Source: Paenibacillus sp. RC334 (GTDB lineage: Bacteria > Bacillota > Bacilli > Paenibacillales > Paenibacillaceae). Taken from it: a stretch of DNA of 64,000 bases. A model generated the notes under the pieces. That model saw nothing but the letters and a program-made list of their open reading frames with translations. It ran no database searches and had not been told where the DNA came from. Made by a program: the position numbers and the translations under genes. Positions 34,559 through 44,732 of this stretch are shown in pieces. The number at the start of each line of letters is the position of its first letter. Within the stretch, counting starts at the first letter, position 1. The stretch is taken from positions 3,224,001-3,288,000 of the forward strand of contig NZ_CP125370.1 of NCBI RefSeq assembly GCF_030034735.1, in the 5' to 3' direction.

Positions 34559-35365
34559 CTACTGCTTTAATTGTGCCACAAAATTACGAATTTGCAAAAG
34601 TCCTTCTTCTCTGCGCGCAGAATCGTCCAGCAGCGGGATCGCTTCCTCCACCTGACGCACAATAGCACTTCCGACGACAACTCCATCACAGATGTCTGAA
34701 AAACGGGCTACCTGCTCCCTAGTAGAGATACCGAACCCAACCGCCACCGGAATATCCGTATGCCGCTTGACCTGCGTGATGAAGCCCTCTATACCCTCAA
34801 AAAAGGAAGCTCTTTCTCCGGTCACCCCAAGAGAGGATACACAGTATACAAATCCGCGTGCTTGACGGACAATTCGCTCAATCCGTTGTTCAGAAGTTGG
34901 AGCCACCAACGGAATCAGATGTACACCAACCTCTGCCGCCCGTCCTCCCAGCTCTTCTGCTTCCTCAAGCGGAAGGTCGGGAATAATCAGGCCACTGATG
35001 CCATGCTCCTGCATGCCTGCAAAGAAAGCATCCATGCCCATCTGCAACAAAGGATTATAATATGTGAACAAAATAAAAGGCAGGCTTGATCCCGCCGCCC
35101 GGGCCAAAGAAGCCGTCTCCATACACGTGCGGATCGAGATCTGCCGTTTCAACGCACGCTCAGACGCACGCTGAATGACAGGTCCGTCAGCCAGCGGGTC
35201 CGAATATGGAACCCCCAGCTCTAATATATCGGCTCCAGCCAACTCCAGTTGCCGAATGATTTCTACCGTCGTGTCCACATCCGGATCGCCTACCGTCAGG
35301 AAAGGAATTAATGCTGTTTTGCCTTCATTTTTGAGACGTCCAAACACCTGATCAATTAAATTCAT
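34559..35365 (-). CDS. trpA: Tryptophan synthase alpha subunit
   Basis: Cleaves indole-3-glycerol phosphate and passes indole to TrpB. TIM barrel with [18 protein letters not shown] (catalytic Asp and loop 2), [37 protein letters not shown] and [10 protein letters not shown]. 268 residues. The start overlaps the trpB stop (ATGA). Confidence 0.97.
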   Translation of the reverse strand: MNLIDQVFGRLKNEGKTALIPFLTVGDPDVDTTVEIIRQLELAGADILELGVPYSDPLADGPVIQRASERALKRQISIRTCMETASLARAAGSSLPFILFTYYNPLLQMGMDAFFAGMQEHGISGLIIPDLPLEEAEELGGRAAEVGVHLIPLVAPTSEQRIERIVRQARGFVYCVSSLGVTGERASFFEGIEGFITQVKRHTDIPVAVGFGISTREQVARFSDICDGVVVGSAIVRQVEEAIPLLDDSARREEGLLQIRNFVAQLKQ

Positions 35366-36558
35366 GACGGATTTCCTCCCAAATGCTTAATAATGGAGTC
35401 CACATCTTTGTCACCGCGACCCGACAAACAGATAACAATAATATCATCCGCCGTCAAGGTAGGTGCCAGTTTAACGACCTGTGCAACTGCATGTGCCGAC
35501 TCCAACGCCGGAAGAATACCTTCCGTACGGCATAACAATTGGAGGGCATCCAGGGCTTCCTGATCGGAAATCGGAACATACTTGGCCCGCTCAATATCCT
35601 TCAAATACGAATGCTCCGGCCCAACCCCCGGATAGTCCAATCCCGCCGAGATGGAATGCGCTGGCTGTACCTGTCCGTATTCATCCTGAAGCAGATAACT
35701 CATAGAGCCTTGGAAGACACCTTGCGTTCCCTTGCTCATCGTTGCTGCATGAAATTCCGTTTCCACGCCTTTTCCAGCCGCCTCGACGCCAAGCAAAGCT
35801 ACCTCGTGATCCTCGATAAAAGGATAGAACATACCGATGGCATTACTTCCTCCACCGATCGCCGCTACCACGACATCTGGAAGTCTGCCTTCTTTTTCGA
35901 GAATTTGACGGCGGGTTTCATCGCCAATGACACGCTGGAAGTTGCGCACCATCATTGGATACGGATGTGGTCCGACCGCCGAGCCCAAAATATAGAACGT
36001 ATCATGGACATGGCTCACCCAATACCGCAAAGCTTCATTCCCTGCATCCTTGAGTGTACGTGTGCCCGATGTAACCGGAATGACCTCTGCACCCAATAGT
36101 TGCATACGGAATACATTTAGTTGCTGGCGTACGGTATCCTCTTCCCCCATAAACACCTTGCACTCCAGTCCGAGCAATGCCGCGACGGTCGCCGTCGCAA
36201 CACCATGCTGGCCTGCGCCTGTTTCGGCAATGACCTTCTGCTTGCCCATACGCTTCGCCAGCAGTCCCTGCGCCAGCGCATTATTAATTTTGTGGGCTCC
36301 GGTATGGTTCAGATCTTCGCGTTTCAAGTAAATTTTAGCCTTGCCCAAATGCTGACTCAGACGCTCCGCATAATAGAGCGGCGTTTCCCGGCCCGAATAA
36401 TCCTTTAGCAGTCCGTTCAGCTCTGCGTTAAAATCAGGATCATCCGCATACTTCCGGTAGGATTCCTCCAATTCAATCAGTGCGTTCATCAACGTTTCCG
36501 GTACAAAACGTCCGCCAAATGTTCCAAAACGTCCGTTATTATCAGGTAATTGTGTCAT
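35362..36558 (-). CDS. trpB: Tryptophan synthase beta subunit
   Basis: PLP enzyme that condenses indole with serine. The PLP lysine lies in [15 protein letters not shown] (about residue 93), with [19 protein letters not shown] and the phosphate loop [12 protein letters not shown]. 398 residues. Overlaps trpF and trpA by 4 nt each. Confidence 0.97.
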   Translation of the reverse strand: MTQLPDNNGRFGTFGGRFVPETLMNALIELEESYRKYADDPDFNAELNGLLKDYSGRETPLYYAERLSQHLGKAKIYLKREDLNHTGAHKINNALAQGLLAKRMGKQKVIAETGAGQHGVATATVAALLGLECKVFMGEEDTVRQQLNVFRMQLLGAEVIPVTSGTRTLKDAGNEALRYWVSHVHDTFYILGSAVGPHPYPMMVRNFQRVIGDETRRQILEKEGRLPDVVVAAIGGGSNAIGMFYPFIEDHEVALLGVEAAGKGVETEFHAATMSKGTQGVFQGSMSYLLQDEYGQVQPAHSISAGLDYPGVGPEHSYLKDIERAKYVPISDQEALDALQLLCRTEGILPALESAHAVAQVVKLAPTLTADDIIVICLSGRGDKDVDSIIKHLGGNPS

Positions 36559-37241
36559 GCCTGCTTCACCCTTTCTACGAATGCTGTGATTTTTGCAATG
36601 TCCTTGACTCCATCCGTCTCTACACCGCTGGACACATCCAGCCCTTCGGGATGATACTCGGTAACCAGCTTTTCCGCATTATCGGCAGTCAGCCCGCCGG
36701 CTACAAACAAAGGAATTTCATTTTGTTGGGTCCAAGCTTGATAGGTAGGAATCCGATCCCACGCAAACGTTTTGCCGGAGCCGCCACCATATAGGGGATC
36801 ATATGTATCCAGCAGTAAAGCGTCAATCGTTCCGGCATAGGCATCCAATTCGTCCGTCAGGCATTCTGTCTGACCCTTCACCGTCTGTCCTTTACTGTCC
36901 ACAGACCATGCCTTGAATACCTGTACACCAAAATGCTCCCTGATCTCCCGGCAGCGCTGCGGACTCTCCTGCCCGTGCAGTTGAATGACATCCAATGGTG
37001 CTTTTTCCATGACATCATTTAACAGTGCGTCATCAGGGTTCACAAATACGCCCACGCTGCGCGGTCTGCTGCCTGGGGTCCATTCATCCAATACGCGAAG
37101 CAGCTCTCCAGCCTGTGCGCCGTCAATCCGGCGCTTGCTGTCGGCAAACACAAAACCTATATAATCGACCGGTAAGTTTACCATAGATTTTAGCACTTCA
37201 ACGCTTTGAAGTCCACAAATTTTTATGCCCGTTTTGTTCAT
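36555..37241 (-). CDS. trpF: Phosphoribosylanthranilate isomerase
   Basis: TIM-barrel Amadori isomerase of the tryptophan pathway, 228 residues. [14 protein letters not shown] (catalytic Cys), [44 protein letters not shown] (catalytic Asp) and [15 protein letters not shown] are present. Coupled to trpC and trpB by ATGA overlaps. Confidence 0.96.
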   Translation of the reverse strand: MNKTGIKICGLQSVEVLKSMVNLPVDYIGFVFADSKRRIDGAQAGELLRVLDEWTPGSRPRSVGVFVNPDDALLNDVMEKAPLDVIQLHGQESPQRCREIREHFGVQVFKAWSVDSKGQTVKGQTECLTDELDAYAGTIDALLLDTYDPLYGGGSGKTFAWDRIPTYQAWTQQNEIPLFVAGGLTADNAEKLVTEYHPEGLDVSSGVETDGVKDIAKITAFVERVKQA

Positions 37242-38032
37242 GCTTTAACCCCGTCCATCAAATCGGCTACAGCCTGTCCTACATCATCCTTGCGCATCAG
37301 ATGCTCCCCTACCAGGATGCCGTGTGCGCCTACTGAATGTAAATACTTCACATCTTCGGGTCCGGCAATGCCGCTTTCGCTGATAAACGTAACTCCTTTA
37401 GGAATCAGTAAGATCAGCTCCTCTGTCGTCTGGAGGCGGGTCTCAAATGTCCGCAGATTTCGGTTGTTCACGCCAATCAAGGTAGCTGTCCCCAGATCCA
37501 GCACAGCTTTAAGCTCCTCACTGTCATGCACCTCTACCAATGCGTCCAGCCCCAGGTCCTTGGCAATTTGTAAAAACGACCCCAAAACACGTGGCTCCAG
37601 TATAGCCGCAATCAACAGCACTGCATCCGCTCCCAGCAGACGAGCTTCATAAATTTGCCGTTCATCAATGATAAAATCCTTGCGCAGCAACGGAATTTTT
37701 ACCTGTTCACGAATTTGGTGCAAATATTCAGGACTCCCCTGAAAGTACGTCACATCCGTCAGGACAGAAATGCAATCAGCTCCAGCTCCCTCATATGCCC
37801 GTGCAATGTCCACCGGATGAAAATCCGGTCGGATCAACCCCTTGGAGGGGGAAGCCTTCTTCACTTCGGCAATCAGTCCGAGCGGACGATTACGGCGCAG
37901 AGCTATAGCATCCTCGAATCCTCTCGTCGCAGGTAAATCGGCAACCAATCGTTCGGCTTTACTGATTTGAAAATGCTCCTTAAGCTGCTCTACTTCCTGT
38001 CGCTTCGTCACTACAATTCGATCAAGATACAT
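37238..38032 (-). CDS. trpC: Indole-3-glycerol phosphate synthase
   Basis: Ring closure of CdRP to indole-3-glycerol phosphate. IAEVKKASPSKGLIRPDF, PLLRKDFIIDERQIYEA, VEVHDSEELKAVLDLG, GVNNRNLRTFE and ISESGIAGPEDV are family motifs with the catalytic Lys and Glu. 264 residues. Overlaps trpD by 11 nt. Confidence 0.97.
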   Translation of the reverse strand: MYLDRIVVTKRQEVEQLKEHFQISKAERLVADLPATRGFEDAIALRRNRPLGLIAEVKKASPSKGLIRPDFHPVDIARAYEGAGADCISVLTDVTYFQGSPEYLHQIREQVKIPLLRKDFIIDERQIYEARLLGADAVLLIAAILEPRVLGSFLQIAKDLGLDALVEVHDSEELKAVLDLGTATLIGVNNRNLRTFETRLQTTEELILLIPKGVTFISESGIAGPEDVKYLHSVGAHGILVGEHLMRKDDVGQAVADLMDGVKA

Positions 38033-39068
38033 ATTGATATTCCCCCGTTGCCTGTATTAATTGATCCAGCTTGGACAGCGCCAGCCCCGAGTCAATAGCT
38101 TCAGCCGCCCGCGCTACTCCATCTGTCAAGGTAGCTACTGCGCCCGATACATAGATGCACGCACCGGCATTCGCTAACACGACATCACGATAAGCTCCGC
38201 GCTCCCCGTTCAAAATCCGACCTATAATGTCGGCGTTAACCTGCGCGTCTCCACCCAGCACTTCATCGAGACGGTGCGTCTGCAAACCCAGATCCGACGG
38301 GTTAAGTTCAAACGTATGAACCTGACCATCCTTCAGCTCAGATACCCGTGTCGGTGCCGAAATGCTGATTTCATCCAATCCGTCCAGACTGCTGACGACC
38401 ATGGCCCGCTTGGAACCGAGTCGATTCAGCACCTCAGCGATCACTTCCGTTTTTCCCGCATCATAAATGCCCAGCAACTGCCGATCCGCACCTGCTGGAT
38501 TCGTCAAGGGACCGAGCATATTAAACACCGTTCGTACTCCAAGCTCCCGGCGTGGAGCGGCAGCATGCTTCATAGATGGATGATACAACTGCGCAAATAA
38601 AAAGCAGATGCCGATACGATCCAGACATGACCGCGCCTGATCACTCGTCAAATGGATATTGACCCCTAGGGCCTCCAGCACATCGGCGCTCCCGGCACGT
38701 CCGCTTGCAGAGCGATTGCCATGCTTCGCTACCCGTACAGATACCGAAGCCGCAATAATAGCGGATATCGTGGAAATATTAAACTTGTGAATACCCGAAC
38801 CCCCGGTTCCGCATGTGTCCAGCAAATGGGTATCACCTTCTCCGGTTTGCACCGGACTGGCATAGCTGCGCATAGCTTCGGCAAATCCGGTGATTTCCTC
38901 CACTGTCTCCCCCTTGATGCGCAGAGCCGTCAGCAGCCCGCCAATTTGCGCCTGCGTGGCACTCCCACTCATAATCTGTTCCATCACGCCGCGGGCCTCC
39001 GTACGTGAAAGATGCTGTCCCTCAATGACCCGGCTTAACCCCACTTGCATAATGTCATGTCGTTCCAT
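38022..39068 (-). CDS. trpD: Anthranilate phosphoribosyltransferase
   Basis: Transfers phosphoribose from PRPP to anthranilate. The motifs are LLDTCGTGGSGIHKFNISTI (PRPP loop), KHGNRSASGRAGSADVLEALGV and FNMLGPLTNPAG. 348 residues; there is no fused TrpG domain. The start follows GAGGAGGAG, 34 nt after trpE. Confidence 0.97.
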   Translation of the reverse strand: MERHDIMQVGLSRVIEGQHLSRTEARGVMEQIMSGSATQAQIGGLLTALRIKGETVEEITGFAEAMRSYASPVQTGEGDTHLLDTCGTGGSGIHKFNISTISAIIAASVSVRVAKHGNRSASGRAGSADVLEALGVNIHLTSDQARSCLDRIGICFLFAQLYHPSMKHAAAPRRELGVRTVFNMLGPLTNPAGADRQLLGIYDAGKTEVIAEVLNRLGSKRAMVVSSLDGLDEISISAPTRVSELKDGQVHTFELNPSDLGLQTHRLDEVLGGDAQVNADIIGRILNGERGAYRDVVLANAGACIYVSGAVATLTDGVARAAEAIDSGLALSKLDQLIQATGEYQYVS

Positions 39069-39102
39069 CGTCGTCTCCTCCTCAAAATCAGATTTTTGTA
39101 TG

Positions 39103-40653
39103 TTACGGAGTGTACAAATAATCCTGGTTGATGACGCTGTTGTAGGGCTGTACCGTCGCCGGGAACATCGCTTCAGCCGTGCGGATCGCTTTCAGCATCG
39201 CCTTGGCCTTGTTCACCGTTTCCTGATACTCGCTTTCTGGAACCGAGTCCCACACAATCCCTGCACCCGCCTGAACATAGGCCCGGTTCTTTTTAAACAC
39301 AATCGTACGAATCGTGATGCAAGCATCCATATTGCCCGAGAAGCCTAAATATCCGATGGCTCCTGCATACGGCCCACGCGCTTCCCGCTCCAGCTCGGCA
39401 ATAATCTCCATCGCCCGCAGCTTCGGAGCCCCTGATACCGTGCCCGCTGGCAAGCAGGACAGGAAAGCATCGAAGAAATCTTTATCCTCCCGTAGCTCCC
39501 CCGATACATTGGAAACAATGTGCATCACGTGGGAATAGCGTTCAATTTCCATAAACGTATCGCATTGGACCGTACCAAACTGAGATACACGTCCCAGATC
39601 ATTTCTTCCCAAATCGACCAGCATCAGATGCTCGGCACGTTCTTTTTCATCCTTCAGCAGTTCTTCAGCGAGCGCTATATCTTCTGCTTCCGTCACGCCA
39701 CGCGGCCTCGTTCCGGCAATAGGACGGGTTTCCACCCGACCGTTTTCCACCTTGACGAGTGCCTCCGGCGAAGTGCCTACGATGATCTCGTCATCCATTT
39801 TCAAATAATACATATAAGGAGACGGGTTCATCGTGCGCAACACGCGGTATACCTGTAAAGGAGAGGCATCTGTGTCAATGTGAAAGCGCTGGGACAGCAC
39901 GACCTGAAAAATATCACCTGAGCGAATATATTCCTTCGCCTGCTCCACGTTTGAAATAAACTGCTCCTTCGTTACATTCGACTGAATCTCACCCAACTCC
40001 ACATCGTCAGGAATAGAGGCTGCTCCCATCGTCTCTGGCGGTGTCTGCTTACGCAGGTACTGCGCCGTTGCTTCCAGCTTCCGTTCCACCTCGGCATAAG
40101 CAGCGCGGATGTCCTCATCGCGGAAGCCTTCGCCTACATGAACATTGCCGACCAGCAAAATTTGCTGTTTCACATGATCAAAGACAATAACTTGATCGCA
40201 GAACATAAAACGAATATCATCCATATTCAAATCATCTACTGAATGCTCTGGCAGTTTTTCATAGTATTGCAGCAGATCATATCCAAAAAATCCGATAGCC
40301 CCGCCTGTAAATGGAGGCATTTCTTTCAGCTTCGGGCTACGGTACTTGCGAAGCAACGCCTTGAGCTCTTCAAGCGGCTTGTCGTTTAATATTTGTCGCT
40401 TACCATGCTGCTCCAGGATCAAACGGCCTTTTTTGCCGGAAACCATCAGGAACGGGTCCGTCCCGATGAATGAATGTCGCGCCCACTGCTCGCCTCCTTC
40501 TACACTCTCCAGCAGAAAGGCCCGGTCCCGCTCAGCGTACCGACGGAAAATCCGGATCGGCGTCTCCATATCGGCCAGCACTTTTTTGTACACAGGAATC
40601 AGGTTAAATTCATTCGCCATTGTTATCACTTGCTCCACATGCGGCGTTAACAT
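39103..40653 (-). CDS. trpE: Anthranilate synthase component I
   Basis: Makes anthranilate from chorismate and ammonia. The start is MLTPHVEQVITMANEF (40653) behind AAAGGAAGTG. An N-terminal regulatory region with LLESVEGGE (tryptophan-binding LLES element) precedes the chorismate-binding domain with FQVVLSQRF, PSPYMYYL, IAGTRPRGVT and DLGRNDLGRVS...SGAPKLRAME. 516 residues. The glutamine-amidotransferase partner TrpG/PabA is not in the operon; in Bacillus it is encoded in the folate cluster. Confidence 0.97.
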   Translation of the reverse strand: MLTPHVEQVITMANEFNLIPVYKKVLADMETPIRIFRRYAERDRAFLLESVEGGEQWARHSFIGTDPFLMVSGKKGRLILEQHGKRQILNDKPLEELKALLRKYRSPKLKEMPPFTGGAIGFFGYDLLQYYEKLPEHSVDDLNMDDIRFMFCDQVIVFDHVKQQILLVGNVHVGEGFRDEDIRAAYAEVERKLEATAQYLRKQTPPETMGAASIPDDVELGEIQSNVTKEQFISNVEQAKEYIRSGDIFQVVLSQRFHIDTDASPLQVYRVLRTMNPSPYMYYLKMDDEIIVGTSPEALVKVENGRVETRPIAGTRPRGVTEAEDIALAEELLKDEKERAEHLMLVDLGRNDLGRVSQFGTVQCDTFMEIERYSHVMHIVSNVSGELREDKDFFDAFLSCLPAGTVSGAPKLRAMEIIAELEREARGPYAGAIGYLGFSGNMDACITIRTIVFKKNRAYVQAGAGIVWDSVPESEYQETVNKAKAMLKAIRTAEAMFPATVQPYNSVINQDYLYTP

Positions 40654-40701
40654 GAGATCACTTCCTTTCCAAATTGGCGCAGAACCCAAAGGAGAGAATA
40701 T

Positions 40702-40731
40702 AAAAAAGCCTCCACCCGGAAGGTAGAGGCT
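40702..40731 (-). terminator. Leader terminator (attenuator) of trpE
   Basis: On the minus strand AGCCTCTACC/GGTGGAGGCT (40722-40731 with 40707-40716, one G-U pair) is followed by six T, 49 nt before the trpE start. Its position inside the leader, not after a gene, marks it as an attenuator. Its 5' arm holds CTCTAC, complementary to GTAGAG in the NAG-triplet region upstream, a possible antiterminator pairing. Confidence 0.75.
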
Positions 40732-40914
40732 GTCAGTTATTGAAATTATAAGAATGCTACCATATACAAAACGACTACAGCAAATATACAAAGTATACAC
40801 TCATCCCTTTGTATAACCTGGGTTACTTTAAATAAGCACTTCCCCCAGAAACATTCTCCGTGGACAAAGGCTTACCCGCTACCGCTGGTCTCTGTAATCT
40901 TCATATGGAATTGG

Positions 40915-40971
40915 CTCAACTGCACTCTTCTCATCTCAACTGGCTCTGGCTAACTCTACTCAACTCTGCTA
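40915..40971 (-). promoter_or_regulatory. TRAP-binding site: 11-12 NAG triplets in the trp leader
   Basis: On the minus strand the leader reads as consecutive GAG/TAG/CAG triplets separated mostly by 2 nt. From the promoter side they are TAG at 40969-40971, then GAG, GAG, GAG, TAG, GAG, CAG, GAG, GAG, GAG, CAG, GAG ending at 40915. The last six have strict 2-nt spacing. Eleven (G/U)AG-type triplets are what the 11-subunit tryptophan-activated TRAP ring binds in B. subtilis. The site lies about 184 nt before the leader terminator, farther than in B. subtilis. The TRAP gene itself is in this window but frameshifted. Confidence 0.75.
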
Positions 40972-40976
40972 CACAC

Positions 40977-41006
40977 ACTATATCTCATACGATGTTACTT
41001 TGGCAA
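40977..41006 (-). promoter_or_regulatory. Probable internal trp promoter
   Basis: TTGCCA (41001-41006), 18-nt spacer, TATAGT (40977-40982) on the minus strand, overlapping the end of the aroH gene region. The predicted start near 40970 would put the NAG triplets at the very 5' end of the transcript. Confidence 0.55.
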
Positions 41007-41029
41007 CCATCAACTTTAAAAACAGGCGA

Positions 41030-41404
41030 TTACTTTCCTTGGGAAGCCAAATCCGGTCTTAGCGCCTGCGCTCCGTTCAAATAAACATGTTTGATTTCCC
41101 GCTGTGTTTTAACGGTATTCACCTGTACCATCAAACGGATGCATTTTGGCAAGCTGCCCTCTACGGGAATTTCCAACGAACACATAAGCGGAACCATATC
41201 CCAGCCGTCAAGCTGGCGGATCGCCTTTGCCGGGAAAGTAGCATTCAGATCATGGGTCACTGTAATCCATACGTTGCTAATATCCTCCGGCTGCACTTCA
41301 TTGTAGGACACAATTTCCGCTAACAGTAGGCATGTGGCTTCCAAAATTTCGTTTTCTTCATTGTTCGCTACGGTCGTCGCCCCACGAATTCCACGATTGT
41401 ACAT
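41030..41404 (-). CDS. aroH: Chorismate mutase (AroH class)
   Basis: Monofunctional trimeric chorismate mutase, 124 residues, chorismate to prephenate. NRGIRGATTVANNEENEI (Arg7-type active-site residue), ITVTHDLNATFPAKAIRQ and MCSLEIPVEGSLPKCIRLMVQVNT (Cys75/Arg90-type residues) match the B. subtilis AroH family. Starts 2 nt after the aroB stop; followed by the trp control region. Confidence 0.97.
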   Translation of the reverse strand: MYNRGIRGATTVANNEENEILEATCLLLAEIVSYNEVQPEDISNVWITVTHDLNATFPAKAIRQLDGWDMVPLMCSLEIPVEGSLPKCIRLMVQVNTVKTQREIKHVYLNGAQALRPDLASQGK

Positions 41405-41406
41405 CG

Positions 41407-42501
41407 TTACGCCTCCTCTTTTAGCTGTTCAATTACTTGTCGGATGTAAGAGACGGAAATATCCTTCACTACCTCCACACGCCCGATGCTGCGTGGGACG
41501 ACAAAAGTAATACTGCCTTCCTTAAACTTTTTGTCATGCATCATCGCATCCAGCAGACGATCCGTTTCGAGATGAGCGGGAAGAGAAGTTGGTAGACGAA
41601 GCGAAGCCAGCATATCCCTCGTTTCTGTTACCAAAGAAGGATCTGCCCCCAGCTTCACACCCAGAAGTGCAGAGCCAACCATACCAATAGAAATCGCTTC
41701 CCCGTGTAAAAACTCACCATACCCCGCAATCGCCTCTATCGCATGACCAATAGTGTGACCGAGGTTTAGAATAGCACGTAAATCGTTTTCACGTTCATCG
41801 CGCGACACCACTTCGGCTTTCACGGAGCATCCCTTTTCCAGACCGTACTCCAGAGCTGCCGCATCCAAAGCCAGCAAGTCAGGCGCATGATCGCGGCACC
41901 AGTGGGCAAAATCAGCATCCCAGATCAAGCCATGCTTGATCATTTCAGCAAGCCCGGCGGATACCTCTCGCGGAGGTAATGTAGACAACGTATCCACGTC
42001 ATACAATACCAATTCCGGCTGATGGAAAGCTCCAATCATATTTTTAGCCAAAGGATGATTGATGCCGACCTTGCCGCCCACGCTACTGTCATGCGCAAGG
42101 ATTGTAGTTGGAATCTGTACGAACTTGACGCCTCTCATAAAAGAAGCCGCCACAAATCCTGCCAGATCGCCCACTACACCACCACCAAGTGCGATAACAG
42201 CTGAATTGCGGTCCAAACCGCCCTCGATAGCTGCTGTAATCACCTGCTCATACACAGCAAGCGATTTGGACTTTTCACCCGGTTTGACGACGTTGGAAAC
42301 CGTCTTGTACCCTGCTGCCTGAAGGTTGCTCTCCAGTGTCGCTAAATAGAATCGCGCTGTGTGTTCGTCAGAAACAATCAACAGCGGACTTTTTTGTGCA
42401 ATTCCTCGTTCGCTCAACAACTCTCCTGCCCGATGTAACAGTCCACGTCCGATATGAATGGGATAGGAACGTTCCCCAAGCTGTACCGTCAGCGTACTCA
42501 T
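41407..42501 (-). CDS. aroB: 3-dehydroquinate synthase
   Basis: Second step of the shikimate pathway; NAD and metal dependent. GGGVVGDLAGFVAASFMRGV (cofactor loop), PTTILAHDSSVGGKVGINHP, LAEMIKHGLIWD and NLGHTIGHAIEAIAGYG hold NAD and zinc ligands. The start is set at MSTLTVQLGERSYPI (42501), directly after the aroC stop; the longer frame inside aroC has no support. 364 residues. Confidence 0.96.
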   Translation of the reverse strand: MSTLTVQLGERSYPIHIGRGLLHRAGELLSERGIAQKSPLLIVSDEHTARFYLATLESNLQAAGYKTVSNVVKPGEKSKSLAVYEQVITAAIEGGLDRNSAVIALGGGVVGDLAGFVAASFMRGVKFVQIPTTILAHDSSVGGKVGINHPLAKNMIGAFHQPELVLYDVDTLSTLPPREVSAGLAEMIKHGLIWDADFAHWCRDHAPDLLALDAAALEYGLEKGCSVKAEVVSRDERENDLRAILNLGHTIGHAIEAIAGYGEFLHGEAISIGMVGSALLGVKLGADPSLVTETRDMLASLRLPTSLPAHLETDRLLDAMMHDKKFKEGSITFVVPRSIGRVEVVKDISVSYIRQVIEQLKEEA

Positions 42502-42502
42502 C

Positions 42503-43672
42503 TTAGTACCGTCCCAGTTGTTCTTCATAGGATGTAATGTTCGCACGGATTTCTTCAATGGAATCCCCGCCGAATTTTTCAAGCAAAGCCTTGGCAATCT
42601 CCCATGCTACAACATGCTCCATAACCACACTTGCCGCTGGTACGGCACATGCATCCGAACGCTCAACCTGAGCGGTGAACGCTTCCTTCGTATCAATATC
42701 GACGCTTTGCAGCGGCTTGTACAGCGTCGGGATCGGCTTCATCACGCCGCGAACCACGACAGGCATTCCGTTGGTCATGCCACCCTCAAAACCGCCCAAA
42801 CGATTGGTACGGCGGTGATATCCACGTTCGTCATCATGCAAAATCTCATCATGCACCTGCGAACCACGCAGTTCTCCAGCTTCAAAGCCAATACCGATTT
42901 CCACGCCTTTGAACGCATTAATGGACATGACTCCTTGGGCAATGCGTGCATCCAGCTTCCGATCATACTGAACATGACTGCCCAGACCGATTGGAACACC
43001 TTCCACAATACATTCCACTACGCCACCAACGGAATCGCCTTCTTGCTTGATTTGATCAATGTAGGCTTCCATTTTCTTTTCGGTTTCCGGATCGGTTACT
43101 CTCACTGAAGAAGCTTCTGTCACGGCAATCAGCTCGTCAATCGGCAATTCGCGGTGAGGTGCCTCGATTTCTCCAATGCGGATAACCTGACCAGCGACCT
43201 TGATTCCAAACTCTTCCAGCAATTGACGGGCCAAACCGCCGCAGGCAACACGAATTGCCGTCTCACGGGCACTGGAACGTTCCAGCACGTTGCGCAGATC
43301 CTTCAGATTGTATTTCAATCCGCCGTTCAAATCTGCATGACCCGGACGCGGACGGTGAACCCGGCGCTTTTCCTCGTCACTGCCTTCGATGGGCTCAATA
43401 TTCATAATGTTCTGCCAATGCTTCCAATCGTTGTTTTCCACAATCAGAGCAATCGGTGCACCTGTGGTATACCCGTGACGAACGCCTCCGGCAATGTTGG
43501 CCGTATCCTTTTCAATCTGCATACGCCGACCCCGTCCATACCCCTTCTGACGACGGTGTAGCTGAAAATTCAATTCTTCAAAATCCAATTTTAAATTGCT
43601 CGGCATGCCCTCTACAATCGCAGTAAGCTGGGGACCATGCGTTTCCCCCGCGGTTAAGTAACGTAAACTCAT
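42503..43672 (-). CDS. aroC: Chorismate synthase
   Basis: Removes phosphate from EPSP to give chorismate using reduced FMN. The motifs are [62 protein letters not shown] and [17 protein letters not shown]. 389 residues. First gene of the supraoperon (named aroF in B. subtilis), about 55 nt downstream of a good sigma-A promoter. Confidence 0.97.
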   Translation of the reverse strand: MSLRYLTAGETHGPQLTAIVEGMPSNLKLDFEELNFQLHRRQKGYGRGRRMQIEKDTANIAGGVRHGYTTGAPIALIVENNDWKHWQNIMNIEPIEGSDEEKRRVHRPRPGHADLNGGLKYNLKDLRNVLERSSARETAIRVACGGLARQLLEEFGIKVAGQVIRIGEIEAPHRELPIDELIAVTEASSVRVTDPETEKKMEAYIDQIKQEGDSVGGVVECIVEGVPIGLGSHVQYDRKLDARIAQGVMSINAFKGVEIGIGFEAGELRGSQVHDEILHDDERGYHRRTNRLGGFEGGMTNGMPVVVRGVMKPIPTLYKPLQSVDIDTKEAFTAQVERSDACAVPAASVVMEHVVAWEIAKALLEKFGGDSIEEIRANITSYEEQLGRY

Positions 43673-43731
43673 GACGCGTTCCCCCTTTAAACTGTTAAAC
43701 TGTGCATCGCTAAAATCTTTAACTGTGCTTC

Positions 43732-43760
43732 ATTATAGTATACGCACCTTTCTTTGACAA
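43732..43760 (-). promoter_or_regulatory. Sigma-A promoter of the aromatic supraoperon
   Basis: TTGTCA (43755-43760), 17-nt spacer, TATAAT (43732-43737) on the minus strand, 60 nt before the aroC ATG and just after the cheR terminator region. Confidence 0.85.
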
Positions 43761-43785
43761 GAAAAGCCACGAGAGTGCAGATAAA

Positions 43786-43823
43786 CAAAAAAACACGCCC
43801 TTTGGTCAAAGCCAAAGGACGTG
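43786..43823 (-). terminator. Terminator after cheR
   Basis: CACGTCCTTTGG/CCAAAGGGCGTG (43812-43823 with 43794-43805), loop of 6, followed on the minus strand by TTTTTTTG. Ends the ndk-cheR transcript before the aroC promoter. Confidence 0.85.
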
Positions 43824-43901
43824 CGCTTCTGATAAGACAACAGCCAACGTACTCGTTGTTAGGCACAGCTAGCTACAAAACAATGGACTATATGTCCAGG
43901 C

Positions 43902-44702
43902 TTATGCTTTTTTACGATAAAAAAAGGTTTCCGTTGATTCCAGACCATATTGGTTTGGAGAAAAAATTTGCTCTGTACTGCCGACAAACAGCACACCGCC
44001 GGGACGAAGACTGGCAGCAAACTTCTGGTACAGCTTATGCTTGGCCTCTTCCGTAAAATAAATCATGACATTACGGCAGATAATGAGATCGTAGCCGTCC
44101 TCAAACCGATCCAGAAGTAAATTTTGCTTTTGAAATTTCACAGCCTGCTTCAAACGGTCGTCAATTCGATACATCGCACCATCCGGCTTGAAATACTTAC
44201 TAGCTACCTGTTCAGGCACATCCTTGAGCGAACGCTCCAAATATCTGCCTTCCTTGGCTTTAGCCAGTGCGCCGTCATCAATGTCAGAGGCCGTAATGGA
44301 GCAATTCCCCAAAATTCCCTTGCCGTCCAGTACCATAGCCAAGCTGTACGGCTCCTCGCCAGTCGAGCAGGCCGCACTCCACAGCTTGAGCTTCTGCTTA
44401 CCTGCAAGCAGCTGTGGCAAAATCGTATCCCGCAGTACTTCCCACCGATTGGGATTACGCCAAAACTCTGAAACATTGATCGTCATCCGATCCAGAAATT
44501 CATAGAACAGGGGCTTTTCTTTCATCATGGCATCATAAAAAGAAACAAAACTGGGAAACCCGTTTTTGTTGCGAAGCGTCGTTAACCGCCTTTTCATCTG
44601 TGCTTCCTTGTATTGTGCAAGATCAATACCTGTGCTGTCCTTGATTTTGCGGATAAACGCTGTGTAATCGGGGTCCGTCTGACCCAGTTCCATATCCGTC
44701 AT
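43902..44702 (-). CDS. cheR: Chemoreceptor methyltransferase
   Basis: SAM-dependent methylation of glutamates on methyl-accepting chemotaxis proteins. The N-terminal helical domain (MKRRLTTLRNKNGFPSFVSF) precedes the catalytic domain with LKLWSAACSTGEEPYSLAM (SAM motif I), ITASDIDDGALAKA, DLIICRNVMIYF and GGVLFVGSTEQ. The start at 44702 is behind AAGGATGG. 266 residues. The ndk-cheR-aroC order matches B. subtilis. Confidence 0.95.
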   Translation of the reverse strand: MTDMELGQTDPDYTAFIRKIKDSTGIDLAQYKEAQMKRRLTTLRNKNGFPSFVSFYDAMMKEKPLFYEFLDRMTINVSEFWRNPNRWEVLRDTILPQLLAGKQKLKLWSAACSTGEEPYSLAMVLDGKGILGNCSITASDIDDGALAKAKEGRYLERSLKDVPEQVASKYFKPDGAMYRIDDRLKQAVKFQKQNLLLDRFEDGYDLIICRNVMIYFTEEAKHKLYQKFAASLRPGGVLFVGSTEQIFSPNQYGLESTETFFYRKKA

Positions 44703-44732
44703 GCTACCATCCTTCTTCATTCGAAATTAAAC

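Noticed and set aside
40702..40971. T-box riboswitch in the trp leader
   Set aside because: The conserved GGTACCGCG-type antiterminator sequence is absent, whereas TRAP triplets are present.
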